Below are positions 5,269-5,288 of a stretch of 5,288 bases of DNA, piece by piece. This DNA comes from Thiotrichaceae bacterium (GTDB lineage Bacteria; Pseudomonadota; Gammaproteobacteria; Thiotrichales; Thiotrichaceae). The translations under genes and the position numbers were made by a program. Where the stretch lies: the NCBI GenBank assembly GCA_027009095.1, contig JALVDG010000040.1, forward strand, positions 1 through 5,288, read 5' to 3'. Positions within the stretch are counted from its first letter, which is position 1, and each line of letters begins with the position of its first letter. The notes under the pieces were generated by a model, which saw only the letters and a program-made list of their open reading frames with translations, had not been told where the DNA came from and made no database searches.

Positions 5269-5288
5269 TTACTACTAATTTACACTAC

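Noticed and set aside
5243..5272. Possible plus-strand promoter TTGAAG-N18-TATTAC for a divergent gene beyond the window
   Set aside because: Both boxes match only 4 of 6 and the spacer is not optimal; no coding sequence is visible to support it.

Overview
All well-supported genes in this window lie on the minus strand, so the biological order runs from high to low coordinates: a uracil-DNA glycosylase superfamily gene, recG, then after a 278-base gap an OmpA/BON-domain envelope gene, a 32-residue membrane peptide gene, and a membrane-anchored acidic protein gene that runs off the window at position 1. The DNA is fairly AT-rich. RecG has 693 residues, the length I recall for E. coli RecG. Together with the style of the OmpA protein this suggests a low-to-moderate GC gammaproteobacterium, possibly Thiotrichales-like. 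The genus is a guess; no rRNA, tRNA or mobile element is present to anchor it.

Region 4476-5288 and 2394-4475 (DNA repair module): a 210-residue FeS-type uracil-DNA glycosylase homologue is followed after 31 bases by recG, the ATP-dependent helicase that remodels stalled forks and branched DNA. They are probably co-transcribed from a promoter just upstream of the glycosylase gene. Neither start codon has a convincing Shine-Dalgarno, and the best -10 box lies so close to the glycosylase ATG that its transcript may be leaderless.

Region 2116-2393 is a non-coding AT-rich gap with a small hairpin, two weak promoter candidates and a run of seven C (minus strand) ahead of the OmpA-type gene.

Region 1-2115 (envelope module): the first gene encodes a protein with one N-terminal membrane anchor, one clear and one probable BON domain, a 14-residue-period Ala/Glu/Lys helical repeat, and a C-terminal OmpA-like peptidoglycan-binding domain. 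After a hairpin-bearing 73-base gap comes a 32-codon membrane peptide gene with a good Shine-Dalgarno. Two bases later the next gene starts, encoding an N-terminal membrane helix followed by a long acidic low-complexity tail. The order (anchored BON+OmpA protein, tiny membrane protein, anchored low-complexity protein) resembles the mycobacterial arfA-arfB-arfC operon (Rv0899-Rv0901). That resemblance is the most interesting point in the window: it suggests a small, poorly described envelope system in a gram-negative, but it rests on architecture rather than a search.
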